From: an uncultured Paracoccaceae bacterium
GTDB taxonomy: Bacteria; Pseudomonadota; Alphaproteobacteria; Rhodobacterales; Rhodobacteraceae
Direction of reading: 5' to 3'
Assembly: GCA_937883775.1 (NCBI GenBank)
Contig: CAKZXZ010000267.1
Coordinates: 1 to 38,756 of the forward strand
DNA length: 38,756 bases
Shown here one piece after another: positions 24,709 through 33,919 of this stretch (position 1 is its first letter; each line of letters starts with the position of its first letter). A program made the translations under genes and the position numbers. Under the pieces are notes generated by a model that worked only from the letters and a program-made list of their open reading frames with translations, ran no database searches and had not been told where the DNA came from.

Positions 24709-24937
24709 CTGGCAGGTCCTGTCATGAATTCCCCCGGGCAGACTACGGCAGTTTAAGCCAAGCACCAAAGACCGGCAATGGGATGTCACCCGATTGCACG
24801 CTCTAGATGCAAACCGGCTTACGTTCGGCATCTCATACCAGAAACGCTGTCCCCGGTTTGCCTTCACGATGGGCAAGCAGATCAGAAATGAGGCTGATGA
24901 AAAGCCACCAGCAAGCTAACCGCCCTGCACAGAGCCG
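24709..24937 (-). other. leader and promoter region of the BMP-type importer
   Basis: The 229 bases between the ATPase start and the SDR stop hold no gene that I can support. No terminator for the SDR and no clear purine-repressor or riboswitch-like structure was recognised. Confidence 0.4.
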
Positions 24938-25678
24938 CTACACATGCTGCCCTGCATTTACCTCGATCTCGGTCCCTGTCACATAGCTGGATTGATCCGA
25001 GCATAGGAAGTAAATCACATCAGCCACCTCAGAGGGTTGGCCAAGGCGGCGCAAGGGAAGCGTTTCAACGATCTTTTCCGTTCCCGGGCTCAGGATCGAG
25101 GTTTCGACCTCACCCGGTGCGATGGCGTTGACCCGAACCCCCAACGGCCCAAAATCATGCGCCATTTCGCGGGTCAGCGCGGCAAGCGCAGCTTTCGATG
25201 TCGAATAGGCAGCGCCCGCAAAAGGATGCACCCGCGCACCCGCAATCGAGGTGACATTAACCACCGCGCCTTTCGCGGCGGACAGCTCATCCTTGAGCCC
25301 ACGCGCCAGCACGACCGACGCGAAAAAGTTGACGTGAAAGACCTTGCCCCATGTCCGCAGATCCGTCTCGAGCGTATTGAGGCGACCACCGTCATCCGAT
25401 TTTGGCGAGATACCCGCATTGTTCACCAGCGCGTCCAAGCGACCGTTGATCTTGGATTTAACAATCTCGATAGCTTCAACCGTATTGTTGGGATCGCCCA
25501 GATCGACCTGAATGTGATTGTCTTCACCACCAGGCCACGGGCACCGCGGATCAAACGCCTGGCGGGAACAGGTCAGCACGCGCCAGCCTGCCGCAGAAAA
25601 CCGCTTTACGGTCGCATGACCGATCCCGCGTGACGCGCCTGTCAGAAGCAGTGTTTTTTGACCCTCTGAGTCGCTCAT
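24938..25678 (-). CDS. short-chain dehydrogenase/reductase
   Basis: A 246-residue classical SDR. The NAD(P)-binding motif is LLTGASRGIGHATVKRF, NNAGIS is the structural motif, and the catalytic Ser-Tyr-Lys set is NVTSIAGA followed by YSTSKAAL. The closing stretch RVNAIAPGEVETSIL and the end YVTGTEIEVNAGQHV are standard. The substrate is unknown; FabG-like or sugar/alcohol dehydrogenase roles are equally possible. It is divergent from argB, with a 107-base gap. Confidence 0.9.
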   Translation of the reverse strand: MSDSEGQKTLLLTGASRGIGHATVKRFSAAGWRVLTCSRQAFDPRCPWPGGEDNHIQVDLGDPNNTVEAIEIVKSKINGRLDALVNNAGISPKSDDGGRLNTLETDLRTWGKVFHVNFFASVVLARGLKDELSAAKGAVVNVTSIAGARVHPFAGAAYSTSKAALAALTREMAHDFGPLGVRVNAIAPGEVETSILSPGTEKIVETLPLRRLGQPSEVADVIYFLCSDQSSYVTGTEIEVNAGQHV

Positions 25679-25785
25679 ATCCGGGTCTCCTTTTCATGCG
25701 CGATCCTAGCACTCTCAGAGACATGCGCAACGCACCCCTTGGCACATCCGCACGAACCGACTAACGATGCGCTTAAGAGGACAGT

Positions 25786-26649
25786 ATGAGACAGCAAACT
25801 GCCATGAAAAGCGACTGGATCGCCACCGCACGCACACTCAGCCAAGCGCTGCCCTATTTGCAGCGCTATGACGATGCGATTGTCGTCATCAAGCTGGGCG
25901 GCCACGCCATGGGCAGTGACGAAGCCATGGAGAGCTTTGCGCGCGACGTTGTGCTGATGCAGCAGGTTGGCGTGAACCCGGTGATCGTCCATGGCGGCGG
26001 GCCGATGATTAACCAGATGCTCGACAAGCTCGAGATCAAATCCGAATTCGTCAACGGCAAACGTGTTACCGATGAAGCCACGATCGAGGTGGTCGAGATG
26101 GTGCTGTCCGGCCGCGTGAACAAGCGGATCGTACAGGCCATCAATGCGCAAGGCGGCCGGGCCGTCGGGCTTTCGGGCAAGGACGCGAACCTCATCACCT
26201 GCGATCCGGTTCACCCGGATCTGGGGCTTGTGGGGGCGCCTAATGACATTGACCCAAGCGTGCTGCGTTCGATGTTTCGCGATGACATGATCCCGGTGAT
26301 CGCACCGCTCGGTTCTGGTCGCGACGGTAAGACCTTCAACATCAATGGCGATACGGCTGCAGGTGCCATTGCCGCAGCGCTCAAGGCTGACCGGCTTCTT
26401 TTGTTAACCGATGTCGACGGCGTGAAAGACGCAGATGGCGTTGTGGTCACGGAAATGACGCCTGCCCAGATTAAAGACATGACAACGGCTGGAATTATCG
26501 CGGGCGGCATGATCCCCAAGACGGAAACCGCGCTCGAAGCGATCCGGGGCGGGGTTCGCGCGGTCGTTATTCTTGACGGTCGCGCGCCAAATGCCTGCCT
26601 GCTCGAGCTCTTCACCGATCACGGCGCGGGCTCCCTGATCCGGGCGTGA
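25786..26649 (+). CDS. argB: acetylglutamate kinase
   Basis: Phosphorylates N-acetylglutamate, the second step of arginine biosynthesis. The 287-residue amino-acid-kinase fold shows [11 protein letters not shown] (ATP phosphate), [14 protein letters not shown] (substrate loop), and [10 protein letters not shown]. Then come [20 protein letters not shown] and the C-terminal [27 protein letters not shown] precedes the ATG. The stop overlaps the next gene's GTG (GTGA), coupling argB to an iron-sulphur protein. Confidence 0.96.
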   Translation: MRQQTAMKSDWIATARTLSQALPYLQRYDDAIVVIKLGGHAMGSDEAMESFARDVVLMQQVGVNPVIVHGGGPMINQMLDKLEIKSEFVNGKRVTDEATIEVVEMVLSGRVNKRIVQAINAQGGRAVGLSGKDANLITCDPVHPDLGLVGAPNDIDPSVLRSMFRDDMIPVIAPLGSGRDGKTFNINGDTAAGAIAAALKADRLLLLTDVDGVKDADGVVVTEMTPAQIKDMTTAGIIAGGMIPKTETALEAIRGGVRAVVILDGRAPNACLLELFTDHGAGSLIRA

Positions 26650-27278
26650 GTGCGCTGGACGCACAAGCGCGGGCCCGCGGTTTGACAATCGCTGGCGGGT
26701 TCTACCCAAACGCCGATGACGCCGTCCCAAAAGGCACGCAAACGCTTTTGCTGCTCGCCCCCGATGGGGCGTCCTTTTGGGAGACATTCACCGCAAGCTC
26801 CTTTTTCGAAGATGGGAATGCTGATCCTATTGATCGCTGGTCTCGCCAGACCATCGGTCGTTGGGCCTGTGATCTGGGGGCAAAAGCGCTTTTTCCCTTT
26901 GGCGGGCCACCCTATCACCCTTTCCACAGCTGGGCCTTACGAAGCAAGCGAGCCTTTACATCCCCAGTCGGATTTCTGGTCCATGCCGATCAAGGGTTGA
27001 TGATCTCGTTTCGCGGCGCGTTGGCCTTGAAAGAGAAAGTGACGCTTCCCGATGTGGCCTCCGCCCCCTGCGAAGCCTGTGCTGCACCATGCACAACAGC
27101 CTGCCCTGTCTCTGCTTTAACCACAAACGGGTATGATGTGGGGCGCTGCAAGTCCTACCTGACCGACAAACCCGCTTGCCTCAGCCAAGGCTGCGCCGTG
27201 CGGCGTGCATGCCCTGTCAGTCAGTCCTTTGACCGCCCGGACATCCAGTCCGCATTCCACATGAAAGCCTTTTTATGA
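26646..27278 (+). CDS. QueG-like double [4Fe-4S] ferredoxin-type protein
   Basis: A 210-residue protein whose C-terminal third carries two [4Fe-4S] motifs, C142, C145, C149, C153-Pro and C168, C178, C183, C189-Pro. The spacing and the words GRCKSYLT and ACPVSAL resemble the ferredoxin module of epoxyqueuosine reductase QueG and of reductive dehalogenases. The N-terminal ~135 residues are shorter than in QueG, and no cobalamin-binding region is recognisable. It is therefore probably an electron-transfer relative rather than a functional QueG. It is coupled to argB (GTGA) and to the phosphatase downstream (ATGA). The function is unknown. Confidence 0.75.
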   Translation: MSALDAQARARGLTIAGGFYPNADDAVPKGTQTLLLLAPDGASFWETFTASSFFEDGNADPIDRWSRQTIGRWACDLGAKALFPFGGPPYHPFHSWALRSKRAFTSPVGFLVHADQGLMISFRGALALKEKVTLPDVASAPCEACAAPCTTACPVSALTTNGYDVGRCKSYLTDKPACLSQGCAVRRACPVSQSFDRPDIQSAFHMKAFL

Positions 27279-27763
27279 CCAAGACCCTTATCCTGATGCG
27301 CCACGCAAAATCCGATTGGGACGACCCGCTGATGCGCGACCATGAACGCCCGCTCAATGCACGTGGCCGCGCTGCAGCTCCCCTCATCGGCAAATGGATC
27401 ACCGACCAAGGGCTGCGTCCCGATCTTACGCTTTGCTCCAGTGCGAACCGAACAGCCGAAACCTGGGACCTAAGCGGTTTGACCGCCGATATCCGCTTTG
27501 AGAAACGTCTGTATCACGCAACGGCGGATATGATGCTGAACGTCTTGCACGAGGCAACAGGCGACACGGTCATGATGATTGCGCATAACCCAGGCATCGC
27601 TGATCTTGCTGAACGCCTTCTTCAAACGCCGCCCGCCCACCAAGCCTTTTGGCGATATCCAACAGCCGCAACACTGATCGCCACCTTCGATATCACCGAC
27701 TGGACACAGGCCGCATTTGGCAAAGGCCAGTTACAAGCCTTCACCGTCCCAAAGGACCTTTAA
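27275..27763 (+). CDS. SixA-like histidine phosphatase
   Basis: A 162-residue histidine phosphatase (phosphoglycerate-mutase superfamily, SixA type). The catalytic motif is LMRHAKSDWDDP (RHG-type, with Ala for Gly). The second His is in MMIAHNPGIADLAERL. The region CSSANRTAETWDLSGL supplies the phosphate-binding Arg. E. coli SixA acts on phosphohistidine of phosphorelay or PTS proteins; the target here is unknown. It overlaps the upstream gene as ATGA and is the last gene before a terminator. Confidence 0.88.
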   Translation: MTKTLILMRHAKSDWDDPLMRDHERPLNARGRAAAPLIGKWITDQGLRPDLTLCSSANRTAETWDLSGLTADIRFEKRLYHATADMMLNVLHEATGDTVMMIAHNPGIADLAERLLQTPPAHQAFWRYPTAATLIATFDITDWTQAAFGKGQLQAFTVPKDL

Positions 27764-27778
27764 GCCCCGTCTTCTTTT

Positions 27779-27815
27779 GTCAAAAAATACCGCGGAGTTT
27801 GAGGCAGAGCCTCAA
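27779..27815. repeat. possible extragenic palindromic element
   Basis: A GTCAAAAAATACCGCGGAG stretch is followed by TTGAGGC-AGA-GCCTCAA (27799-27815), a perfect 7-bp hairpin. The combination of a CAAA..AT.CC.CGG lead and a GC hairpin resembles intergenic elements that I recall scattered through Roseobacter genomes. Only one copy was seen here, so the repeat status is not proven. Confidence 0.35.
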
Positions 27816-27828
27816 TAAAAAATAGAAT

Positions 27829-27858
27829 GCGCCCCCGGTCAGGGGGCGCTTTATTATT
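27829..27858. terminator. bidirectional Rho-independent terminator
   Basis: GCGCCCCC (27829-27836) and GGGGGCGC (27842-27849) form an 8-bp stem with loop GGTCA. TTTATTATT follows on the + strand (after the SixA-like gene) and an A/T-rich run, ATTCTATTTTTTATT, follows on the - strand (after aapP). Confidence 0.9.
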
Positions 27859-27863
27859 CTGAT

Positions 27864-28631
27864 TTAGTGGCCCAGGATCTGGCTCAAGAACAATTGGGTC
27901 CGTTCGGATTTGGGGTTGTTAAAGAACTCTTCCGGTTCGTTCTGTTCCACAATCTGACCCGCATCCATAAAGATCACGCGGTTGGCAACCTGACGGGCAA
28001 AGCCCATCTCGTGGGTCACGCACAGCATGGTCATGCCTTCCTCCGCAAGCTCGATCATCGTGTCGAGCACCTCTTTAATCATCTCGGGGTCAAGGGCGGA
28101 TGTCGGCTCGTCAAAAAGCATGATCCGCGGTTTCATGCAAAGCGAGCGCGCGATGGCCACACGCTGTTGCTGACCACCGGACAACTGACCAGGATACTTG
28201 TTGGCCTGATCGGGGATCTTTACCTTTTCAAGGAAATGCATCGCCGTTGCTTCGGCTTCCTTCTTGGGCGTCTTGCGGACCCAGATCGGGGCCAGCGTGC
28301 AGTTCTCAAGGATCGTCAGATGCGGGAAAAGGTTGAAGTGCTGAAAGCACATGCCAACTTCCGACCGGATCGTGTCGATGTTCTTCAGATCCGACGACAA
28401 CAAGGTGCCATCCACCGTGATCGAACCTTGCTGGTGCTCTTCCAACGCGTTGATGCAGCGGATCAGCGTCGACTTACCCGAGCCGGACGGCCCGCAGATC
28501 ACGATCCGTTCGCCTTGGTAGACCGTCAGGTCGATGTCGCGCAGCACGTGGAAGGTCCCGTACCATTTGTTCATCCCCTGGATGTCGATTGCGACCTCGT
28601 CCGAGACTTTCATTGCAGCTGTATCTGTCAT
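27864..28631 (-). CDS. aapP: general L-amino-acid ABC transporter ATP-binding protein
   Basis: A 255-residue polar-amino-acid-type ATPase, similar to GlnQ and AapP. Walker A is [12 protein letters not shown], the signature is [15 protein letters not shown] and Walker B is [13 protein letters not shown], with the H-loop in [11 protein letters not shown]. It powers uptake of a broad range of L-amino acids through the two permeases encoded upstream. It is the last gene of the jQMP order known from Rhizobium, 15 bases after aapM. Confidence 0.95.
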   Translation of the reverse strand: MTDTAAMKVSDEVAIDIQGMNKWYGTFHVLRDIDLTVYQGERIVICGPSGSGKSTLIRCINALEEHQQGSITVDGTLLSSDLKNIDTIRSEVGMCFQHFNLFPHLTILENCTLAPIWVRKTPKKEAEATAMHFLEKVKIPDQANKYPGQLSGGQQQRVAIARSLCMKPRIMLFDEPTSALDPEMIKEVLDTMIELAEEGMTMLCVTHEMGFARQVANRVIFMDAGQIVEQNEPEEFFNNPKSERTQLFLSQILGH

Positions 28632-28646
28632 GTTTTCAGCCTTTCC

Positions 28647-29942
28647 TTAGCGGTGGCCGGTCTGAAGCTTGCGCTCCAACCATTGTGAATATTGCGAGAT
28701 GCCATAGCAGACGACAAAGAAGAGCGCGGCGGCAAAGGCCCAAAGCTCCCAGTAGACGCCCGCCCAGTCAGTCGAGGACAGGATCGGTCCGCGGATCATG
28801 CCGACCAAATCGAACATCGAAATAACCGACACCAGCGTGGTATCCTTGAACAGACCCACCGCCACGTTCACGATGCCAGGGATCGAGATTTTCAGCGCTT
28901 GCGGCATGATGATAAGCCGCGTGGCCTGCGCGTAGTCCAAACCAAGGCTGTCTGCGGCCTCGTACTGACCGCGTGGGAGGGCGGCCAGACCGCCGCGGAT
29001 CACCTCGGCGATATAGGCCGACGAAAACATCGTAATCATGATGATGACGCGTAGGATCAGATCAAGCGAGGTTTCCGGCGGGAAGAAATACGCCAGCACG
29101 ACGTTCGCCACAAAAAGAAGCGTAATCAGTGGCACACCCCGAATGAATTCGATGAACACCACGCAGATCCATTTGATGATCGGCATATGCGATTGACGGC
29201 CCAGCGCCAGTGCGATCCCGATAGGCAACGACAGCGACACGCAGATCGTGCCAAGGATCATGTTGAGCATGAAGCCCCCCATGTTCCGGCTCGCGACCTC
29301 GGGCAAAGCTATTAGGCCGGGTGCGGCCCCCACCAGAAAACCAGTGACCCACCACGTCAGGACAGCCGCCGCGACGGCCCCGAAAAGGCCCGTTGCAAAG
29401 CTGTTATGTTCAAGCCGTTTGAACGCAAAGTAACCAACGACAAAGCCAAGCGCTGCAGAGATCGGGATCAGAATCGTACCGCCCCAGATCAGCCAATACG
29501 CAAGGAACGGGTATAGCCCCGTAAAGACCAGCAGGATGCGGGGCAAGTTCAGGAAAAGAACAGGGGCAACCGCAACAAACAGCAAGACGAACGCCGTTGT
29601 CGGACGCCAGTATTGCGTGCTGGGATATTCAAACCCGAAAAGCAGTTGCTGCCAGCGTTGCTCGATCACCGAAAAACAGGCGCCACCATTGCCTTGCGTG
29701 ATTTCACGACACTCGCGGATGTTTTCGGTGCCCCAGACGCTATTGGCGATCCATGGGAAAATACCAACAACCAGCGAATAGATGATGTAGAGCCCCAGAA
29801 GGGTCATCACCGTGTTGAACGGACCGGAAAACAGGTTCTCGCGGACCCATTTCAAAGGGCCGGTTTCACCAGCGGGCGGCGGTGCAGCCGGGATCTGGTC
29901 ATGCCGAACGAAGGCAACGGAATGTGAATGTGTATCGCTCAT
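28647..29942 (-). CDS. aapM: general L-amino-acid ABC transporter permease
   Basis: A 431-residue His/Glu/Gln/Arg/opine-type permease. The C-terminal transport core has VVFIEFIRGVPLITLLFVAN (start of the conserved permease domain) and AEVIRGGLAALPRGQYEAAD, the loop that contacts the ATPase. The long N-terminal part with extra helices is typical of AapM. It follows aapQ by one base between stop and start. It probably forms a heterodimer with AapQ. Confidence 0.93.
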   Translation of the reverse strand: MSDTHSHSVAFVRHDQIPAAPPPAGETGPLKWVRENLFSGPFNTVMTLLGLYIIYSLVVGIFPWIANSVWGTENIRECREITQGNGGACFSVIEQRWQQLLFGFEYPSTQYWRPTTAFVLLFVAVAPVLFLNLPRILLVFTGLYPFLAYWLIWGGTILIPISAALGFVVGYFAFKRLEHNSFATGLFGAVAAAVLTWWVTGFLVGAAPGLIALPEVASRNMGGFMLNMILGTICVSLSLPIGIALALGRQSHMPIIKWICVVFIEFIRGVPLITLLFVANVVLAYFFPPETSLDLILRVIIMITMFSSAYIAEVIRGGLAALPRGQYEAADSLGLDYAQATRLIIMPQALKISIPGIVNVAVGLFKDTTLVSVISMFDLVGMIRGPILSSTDWAGVYWELWAFAAALFFVVCYGISQYSQWLERKLQTGHR

Positions 29943-29943
29943 A

Positions 29944-31170
29944 TCACCGCTCCTTCAGCTTGATTGAGTTGTTGTAGACATTCATCAACGCCGAGATGGT
30001 CAGCGAGAATGTGAGATAGAACAGCATCAGCAACAGGACCGATTCAATAGCCCGCCCGGTCTGGTTCAACGTGATGCCTCCCAGCGTACCGGTCAGATCC
30101 ATGTAGCCCACGGCAATCGCCAATGAACTGTTCTTGGTGATGTTGAGATATTGCGAGATGAGCGGCGGGATGATGACCCGAAGCGCCTGCGGCAGGATCA
30201 CAAGGTTCATGATCCGACCCGAGCGCAAACCCAGCGCGGCCGCCGCCTCGGACTGGCCTTTGGACACCGCAAGGATACCTGCGCGCACGTTCTCGGCGAT
30301 AAAGGCGCCGGTGTAGATCGACAGTGCAAACCACAATGCGATGAACGAGGTGCGCAATTGCAGACCACCCTCAAAGCGGAAGCGCCCCATCTCGGGCAGA
30401 TCAACGCCCAGCGGACGGCCCAGCGCGAAATACATAAGCACCGCTGGAACGATCAGGATCGCAAGCGACGGCAGCAGCACCGGGATCGTCTTGCCTTCGT
30501 CAAACAGCTTTTTGCGCGCATAGCCACGGTAGCCAAAGACACCAAGGATCGACGCGAGGAACGCGTAGATCACGAAAGCCCCGCTATCGCCCAGCGTCAG
30601 CTTTGGGATGAACACACCCTGGTTTGTGAAGGCCATCATGCCAAAGATCAGGGTCCGCTCTGGGTCCGAACCGTCACGTGGAAGGCGAAACTCGGCAATC
30701 GGGGCAAAGACGTTAGCTGTGATCGTGAAGATGATGATGAGCCAGATCAGGACCGGGATGTTGCGAAAAATCTCAACATAGATGCTCATCAGTTTTGAGA
30801 TGATCCAGTTGTTGGAGAGCCGCAGCACGCCTGCAATGACGCCAAAAATCGTTGCCGTGACACAGGCCAGAAACGCAACGATCAGCGTGTTCAGCGCACC
30901 AACAATCGACGCCCGCATATGCGTGCTTTGACTGTCATAGGGGATCGGCTGCTGGTTGATGTCATACCCGGCAGGATCACCCAGAAATTCGTATGAGATG
31001 TTCAGGCCCGCTGCTGCGAGGTTCTGCGCGAGGTTATTTCCAAGGATCGAAAAGAAGACGATCAGCGCAAGAAGAGCAATAGCCTGAAACGTGTAGGAGC
31101 GATAGCGCGTGTCGTTAATCAGCATCGACAGGCGGAATGACTCCTTCGGAGGGTCAGTCGCAATGGTCAT
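29944..31170 (-). CDS. aapQ: general L-amino-acid ABC transporter permease
   Basis: A 408-residue permease, partner of AapM. The core signature is VEIFRNIPVLIWLIIIFTI, and the ATPase-contact loop is AENVRAGILAVSKGQSEAAA. The N-terminus is long and includes a periplasmic insertion (FLGDPAGYDINQQPIPYDSQ) typical of the AapQ/BztB group. It is separated from aapJ by 128 bases that contain a strong hairpin. Confidence 0.93.
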   Translation of the reverse strand: MTIATDPPKESFRLSMLINDTRYRSYTFQAIALLALIVFFSILGNNLAQNLAAAGLNISYEFLGDPAGYDINQQPIPYDSQSTHMRASIVGALNTLIVAFLACVTATIFGVIAGVLRLSNNWIISKLMSIYVEIFRNIPVLIWLIIIFTITANVFAPIAEFRLPRDGSDPERTLIFGMMAFTNQGVFIPKLTLGDSGAFVIYAFLASILGVFGYRGYARKKLFDEGKTIPVLLPSLAILIVPAVLMYFALGRPLGVDLPEMGRFRFEGGLQLRTSFIALWFALSIYTGAFIAENVRAGILAVSKGQSEAAAALGLRSGRIMNLVILPQALRVIIPPLISQYLNITKNSSLAIAVGYMDLTGTLGGITLNQTGRAIESVLLLMLFYLTFSLTISALMNVYNNSIKLKER

Positions 31171-31255
31171 AATCTGTGCTTCCCTGAAGCGTCCTCGGTC
31201 TCTCTTGACGGGTTGTCCCGTTCCTGGGGCCGAAGTTTATTATCATTGAATGGAA

Positions 31256-31284
31256 AAGGGCGCGGCGTGGTGTGCCGCGCCCTT
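31256..31284 (-). terminator. intercistronic hairpin between aapJ and aapQ
   Basis: AAGGGCGCGGC (31256-31266) and GCCGCGCCCTT (31274-31284) make an 11-bp perfect stem with a 7-base loop, 15 bases after the aapJ stop. On the - strand it ends in CCCTTTTCC, a weak U-run. It is suited to partial termination and to protecting the aapJ mRNA end, so that the binding protein outnumbers the permeases. Confidence 0.75.
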
Positions 31285-31298
31285 GACCTTAGGCTCTT

Positions 31299-32315
31299 TT
31301 ACCGGAAGGGCGGCGAGTAAAGCAGGCCGCCTTCGGTCCATTGTGCGTTCAAACCGCGTGCAAGACCGATCGGGGTCTCTTCGCCGATGTTGGTCGAGAA
31401 GATCTCGCCGTAGTTACCACCGGTCATGACCGCGCGCTTGGCCCATTCGGCATCCAGACCAAGCATTTCGCCCAGCGTGCCTTCGGTGCCCAGCAGGCGG
31501 TTCACTTCGGGGTTGTCAGTGCCACCAGCCAGCTCTTCTGCGTTGACCGAGGTCACGCCAAGCTCTTCAGCTGTGATAAGCGCGTTAAGCGTCCAGCGCA
31601 CGACATCGCCCCACTCGTGATCGCCGTGGCGCACAAGCGGACCAAGCGGCTCTTTCGAGACGATTTCGGGCAGCAGGACGTGGTCGGCAGGTGCTTCAAA
31701 GTTTGCACGCTGCGCGGCCAAAGCGGATGCGTCGGTGGTGTAGACGTCACATGCACCAGCCAGATACTGCTGAACAGCTTCTGCACCGGTTTCAATCGGC
31801 ACGGGCTCATAGCTGATGTTGTTGGCGCGGAAGAAGTCCGCCAGGTTCAGCTCGGTCGTGGTGCCGGTCTGGATGCAGACAGTTGCGCCATCAAGGTCTT
31901 TCGCAGAAGACACGCCCAATGCGGACGGAACCATAAAGCCCTGACCGTCATAATAGTTGATACCAACAAATTCGAACTTCAGATCGACATCGCGCGAGAA
32001 TGTCCATGTCGTGTTACGGGCCAGCATGTCGATCTCACCGGAAGCCAGCGCGGTGAAGCGTGTCTTACCCGTTGTCGGCACAAACTGCACCTTTGTGCTG
32101 TCGCCCAGCACGGCCGCAGCCACAGCGCGGCACACAGCCACGTCAAAGCCTTGCCAAACACCGTTTGCGTCAGGCTCTGCAAAACCGGGAACGCCAGTTG
32201 TCACGCCGCAGTTCAGCATGTCACGGGCCTTCACGTCATCAAGCGTGCCAGCAGCAGCGACACCAGCCGAAAGGCCGGCAACCGTCAGCGCGCCAAGAAA
32301 TACGGATTTTTTCAT
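31299..32315 (-). CDS. aapJ: general L-amino-acid ABC transporter substrate-binding protein
   Basis: A 338-residue periplasmic binding protein (family 3). The Sec signal peptide is MKKSVFLGALTVAGLSAGVA, with cleavage near AAA-GTL. The mature part shows GVTTGVPGFAEPDANGVWQG, FDVAVCRAVAAAVLG and the amino-acid-binding region IDMLARNTTWTFSRD. It is the first gene of aapJQMP. AGGAAGAGG precedes its ATG. A GC-rich C-run/G-run hairpin in the 5' leader (about 32335-32356) might influence expression. Confidence 0.94.
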   Translation of the reverse strand: MKKSVFLGALTVAGLSAGVAAAGTLDDVKARDMLNCGVTTGVPGFAEPDANGVWQGFDVAVCRAVAAAVLGDSTKVQFVPTTGKTRFTALASGEIDMLARNTTWTFSRDVDLKFEFVGINYYDGQGFMVPSALGVSSAKDLDGATVCIQTGTTTELNLADFFRANNISYEPVPIETGAEAVQQYLAGACDVYTTDASALAAQRANFEAPADHVLLPEIVSKEPLGPLVRHGDHEWGDVVRWTLNALITAEELGVTSVNAEELAGGTDNPEVNRLLGTEGTLGEMLGLDAEWAKRAVMTGGNYGEIFSTNIGEETPIGLARGLNAQWTEGGLLYSPPFR

Positions 32316-32514
32316 GTTTACCTCTTCCTGATTGTCCCCCCCGTGAGTGGGAGGGGTTCGTCCAGCCTGTCCCGGCCGGATTCGATACGTTGAAGGTAGT
32401 CTTCTCCCTCAGTGGCGCAAGTGTGGGCAAATTCATCAAAGAACGTCAAGGTATGGATCATCAAAAGAAATCGAGGAAACGCCTTGTTTCCCCAGCGTCA
32501 TCGCCCTGGCTCGC

Positions 32515-33246
32515 CTAATGATTGAGCGAGACATCCGCTTTTTGCGACAAACGGTAAAAGCGATCTGCATGCAGAAAGGCCTGTCGCTTGGTTTCGGCCA
32601 GCTCTGCCGCCTCGTCATCCTCGCCCCATTGGGCAATCTGCCAGTCCTCGTCAACGCGCGACACATGCCATAATGGTTCGGCCGCCATGTGGTCTTTGAT
32701 GGCAGCAAATCCGATGATGAGTGATCCTGATAGGCTGACCAAGTCATGAAATGCCGTCAGCTCAAAAGCGTCCAGCGCGCGCACCTGGGCGGCCAGTGAA
32801 GCGATCGCTTTTGCGTCCTGCTGCTGAAACATGACCCCAGAAACAAGGGTTAAACGCGCGCCCAGCGTTGCATCTGCCCAATCAAGCAGGGGGTTCCACG
32901 CCGCATTCTGTGCCCCGACCAGTCCAGACGGGCTTTCAGCGCGGTAACATAACAAATCCGTCTCACCATAAGCGGCGATTAGATCGACCACCTCTGCGTG
33001 CTGGGGGCCTGTTTTATCAAGTGCAGCATTGGCCGACCGGGTGACAGGCATGCTCAACGGATTGATCTGCTCACCCTGCGCCTGCCACTCTGCGGCGATG
33101 GCATCCGCCATAGCGCGGGATGGCAAGATCAGGGGCGTCTTGGCTGGCGTCTTGACCGGCCGGCCATCAAGACGGACGGCAAAACCATCCTCGTCTGCCT
33201 CGACCGAAGCGTCTGTCCAAAACCGTTTTGCTGCCCATTCGCTCAT
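32515..33246 (-). CDS. ATP12 family F1-ATPase assembly chaperone
   Basis: A 243-residue homologue of mitochondrial ATP12, which assists assembly of the alpha subunit in F1-ATP synthase. Family landmarks are KRFWTDASVEADEDGFAVRL with DGRPVKTPAKTPLILPS, then ALDKTGPQHAEVVDLIAAYG with DLLCYRAESP. WNPLLDWADATLGARL and AFHDLVSLSGSLIIGFA follow. Start ATG 33246 has GGAG eight bases upstream; a longer in-frame start at 33363 would overlap the HAD gene. It is the last gene of the - strand series that begins at luxR. A weak GGAAAC-AAGGC-GTTTCC hairpin lies at 32475-32491. Confidence 0.9.
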   Translation of the reverse strand: MSEWAAKRFWTDASVEADEDGFAVRLDGRPVKTPAKTPLILPSRAMADAIAAEWQAQGEQINPLSMPVTRSANAALDKTGPQHAEVVDLIAAYGETDLLCYRAESPSGLVGAQNAAWNPLLDWADATLGARLTLVSGVMFQQQDAKAIASLAAQVRALDAFELTAFHDLVSLSGSLIIGFAAIKDHMAAEPLWHVSRVDEDWQIAQWGEDDEAAELAETKRQAFLHADRFYRLSQKADVSLNH

Positions 33247-33250
33247 TTTT

Positions 33251-33919
33251 TCAGCTCCAAAGCTCGGAAAGCTGCGCGGGCAGGTGACGAATGTCGTCGA
33301 TGATTCGGGCAGGTGATGCTTTTTGCAGCGTCTCAAGCGGGTGATACCCCCAGCTGACCCCAACCGTGTGGGCCCCCGCAGCGCGCCCCATATCCATGTC
33401 GAAACTTGTGTCCCCGATCATCACGGCATGCCCCGGCTCGATCCCGGTTTCCGACAATGCGGCCTGCACCATCGCCGGATGCGGCTTGGACGGGTGATGA
33501 TCGCTCACCTGTTCGGTCATGAAAAACCCTGTCAGCTTGTGTGTCCGCAACACGATATCGAGCCCTTGGCGCGATTTTCCAGTCGCGACGCCCAGAACAT
33601 AGTCGGGCACGGCTTTCAGCGTCTCAAGCACATCGCGGACATGCGGATAAAGCGGGCTGTGATCGCGCCCGCCCGTGCGGTTTTCAACAAAGGAGCGTTT
33701 GTACGCCTCAACTAGTTCCGCGTTCTTCTGATCGTCCAGTTCCGGCGCCAAGCGTGCAATCGCCTGCGGCAGCGAAAGCCCAACAATCGACAGCGTCGCC
33801 GCGCGCGAAGGGGGCGTCATCCCGTGGCGCTCAAACGCGTGCGTCATGGCGGCAAGGATGTGGTTCTGGCTATCAACCAGCGTCCCATCCACGTCGAACA
33901 GGATCAGTTTTGGGGTCAC
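33251..33919 (-). CDS. HAD family hydrolase (phosphoglycolate phosphatase-like)
   Basis: A 222-residue subfamily IA HAD phosphatase. The nucleophile motif is ILFDVDGTLVDSQ (D9, D11), motif II is LGVATGKS, and motif IV is HAVMIGDTSFDMDMGRAAGA. The cap domain contains LPQAIARLAPELDD. The substrate could be 2-phosphoglycolate, a sugar phosphate or a nucleotide. The GTG start overlaps the upstream stop (GTGA), and the ATP12 gene follows after 4 bases. Confidence 0.9.
   Translation of the reverse strand: MTPKLILFDVDGTLVDSQNHILAAMTHAFERHGMTPPSRAATLSIVGLSLPQAIARLAPELDDQKNAELVEAYKRSFVENRTGGRDHSPLYPHVRDVLETLKAVPDYVLGVATGKSRQGLDIVLRTHKLTGFFMTEQVSDHHPSKPHPAMVQAALSETGIEPGHAVMIGDTSFDMDMGRAAGAHTVGVSWGYHPLETLQKASPARIIDDIRHLPAQLSELWS

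Noticed and set aside
26646-27278. Full-length epoxyqueuosine reductase QueG
   Set aside because: The protein is too short and lacks a recognisable cobalamin-binding domain; only the ferredoxin module matches.
31341-32393. 350-codon open frame opposite aapJ
   Set aside because: Antisense shadow of aapJ, Cys/His-rich and without a ribosome-binding site.
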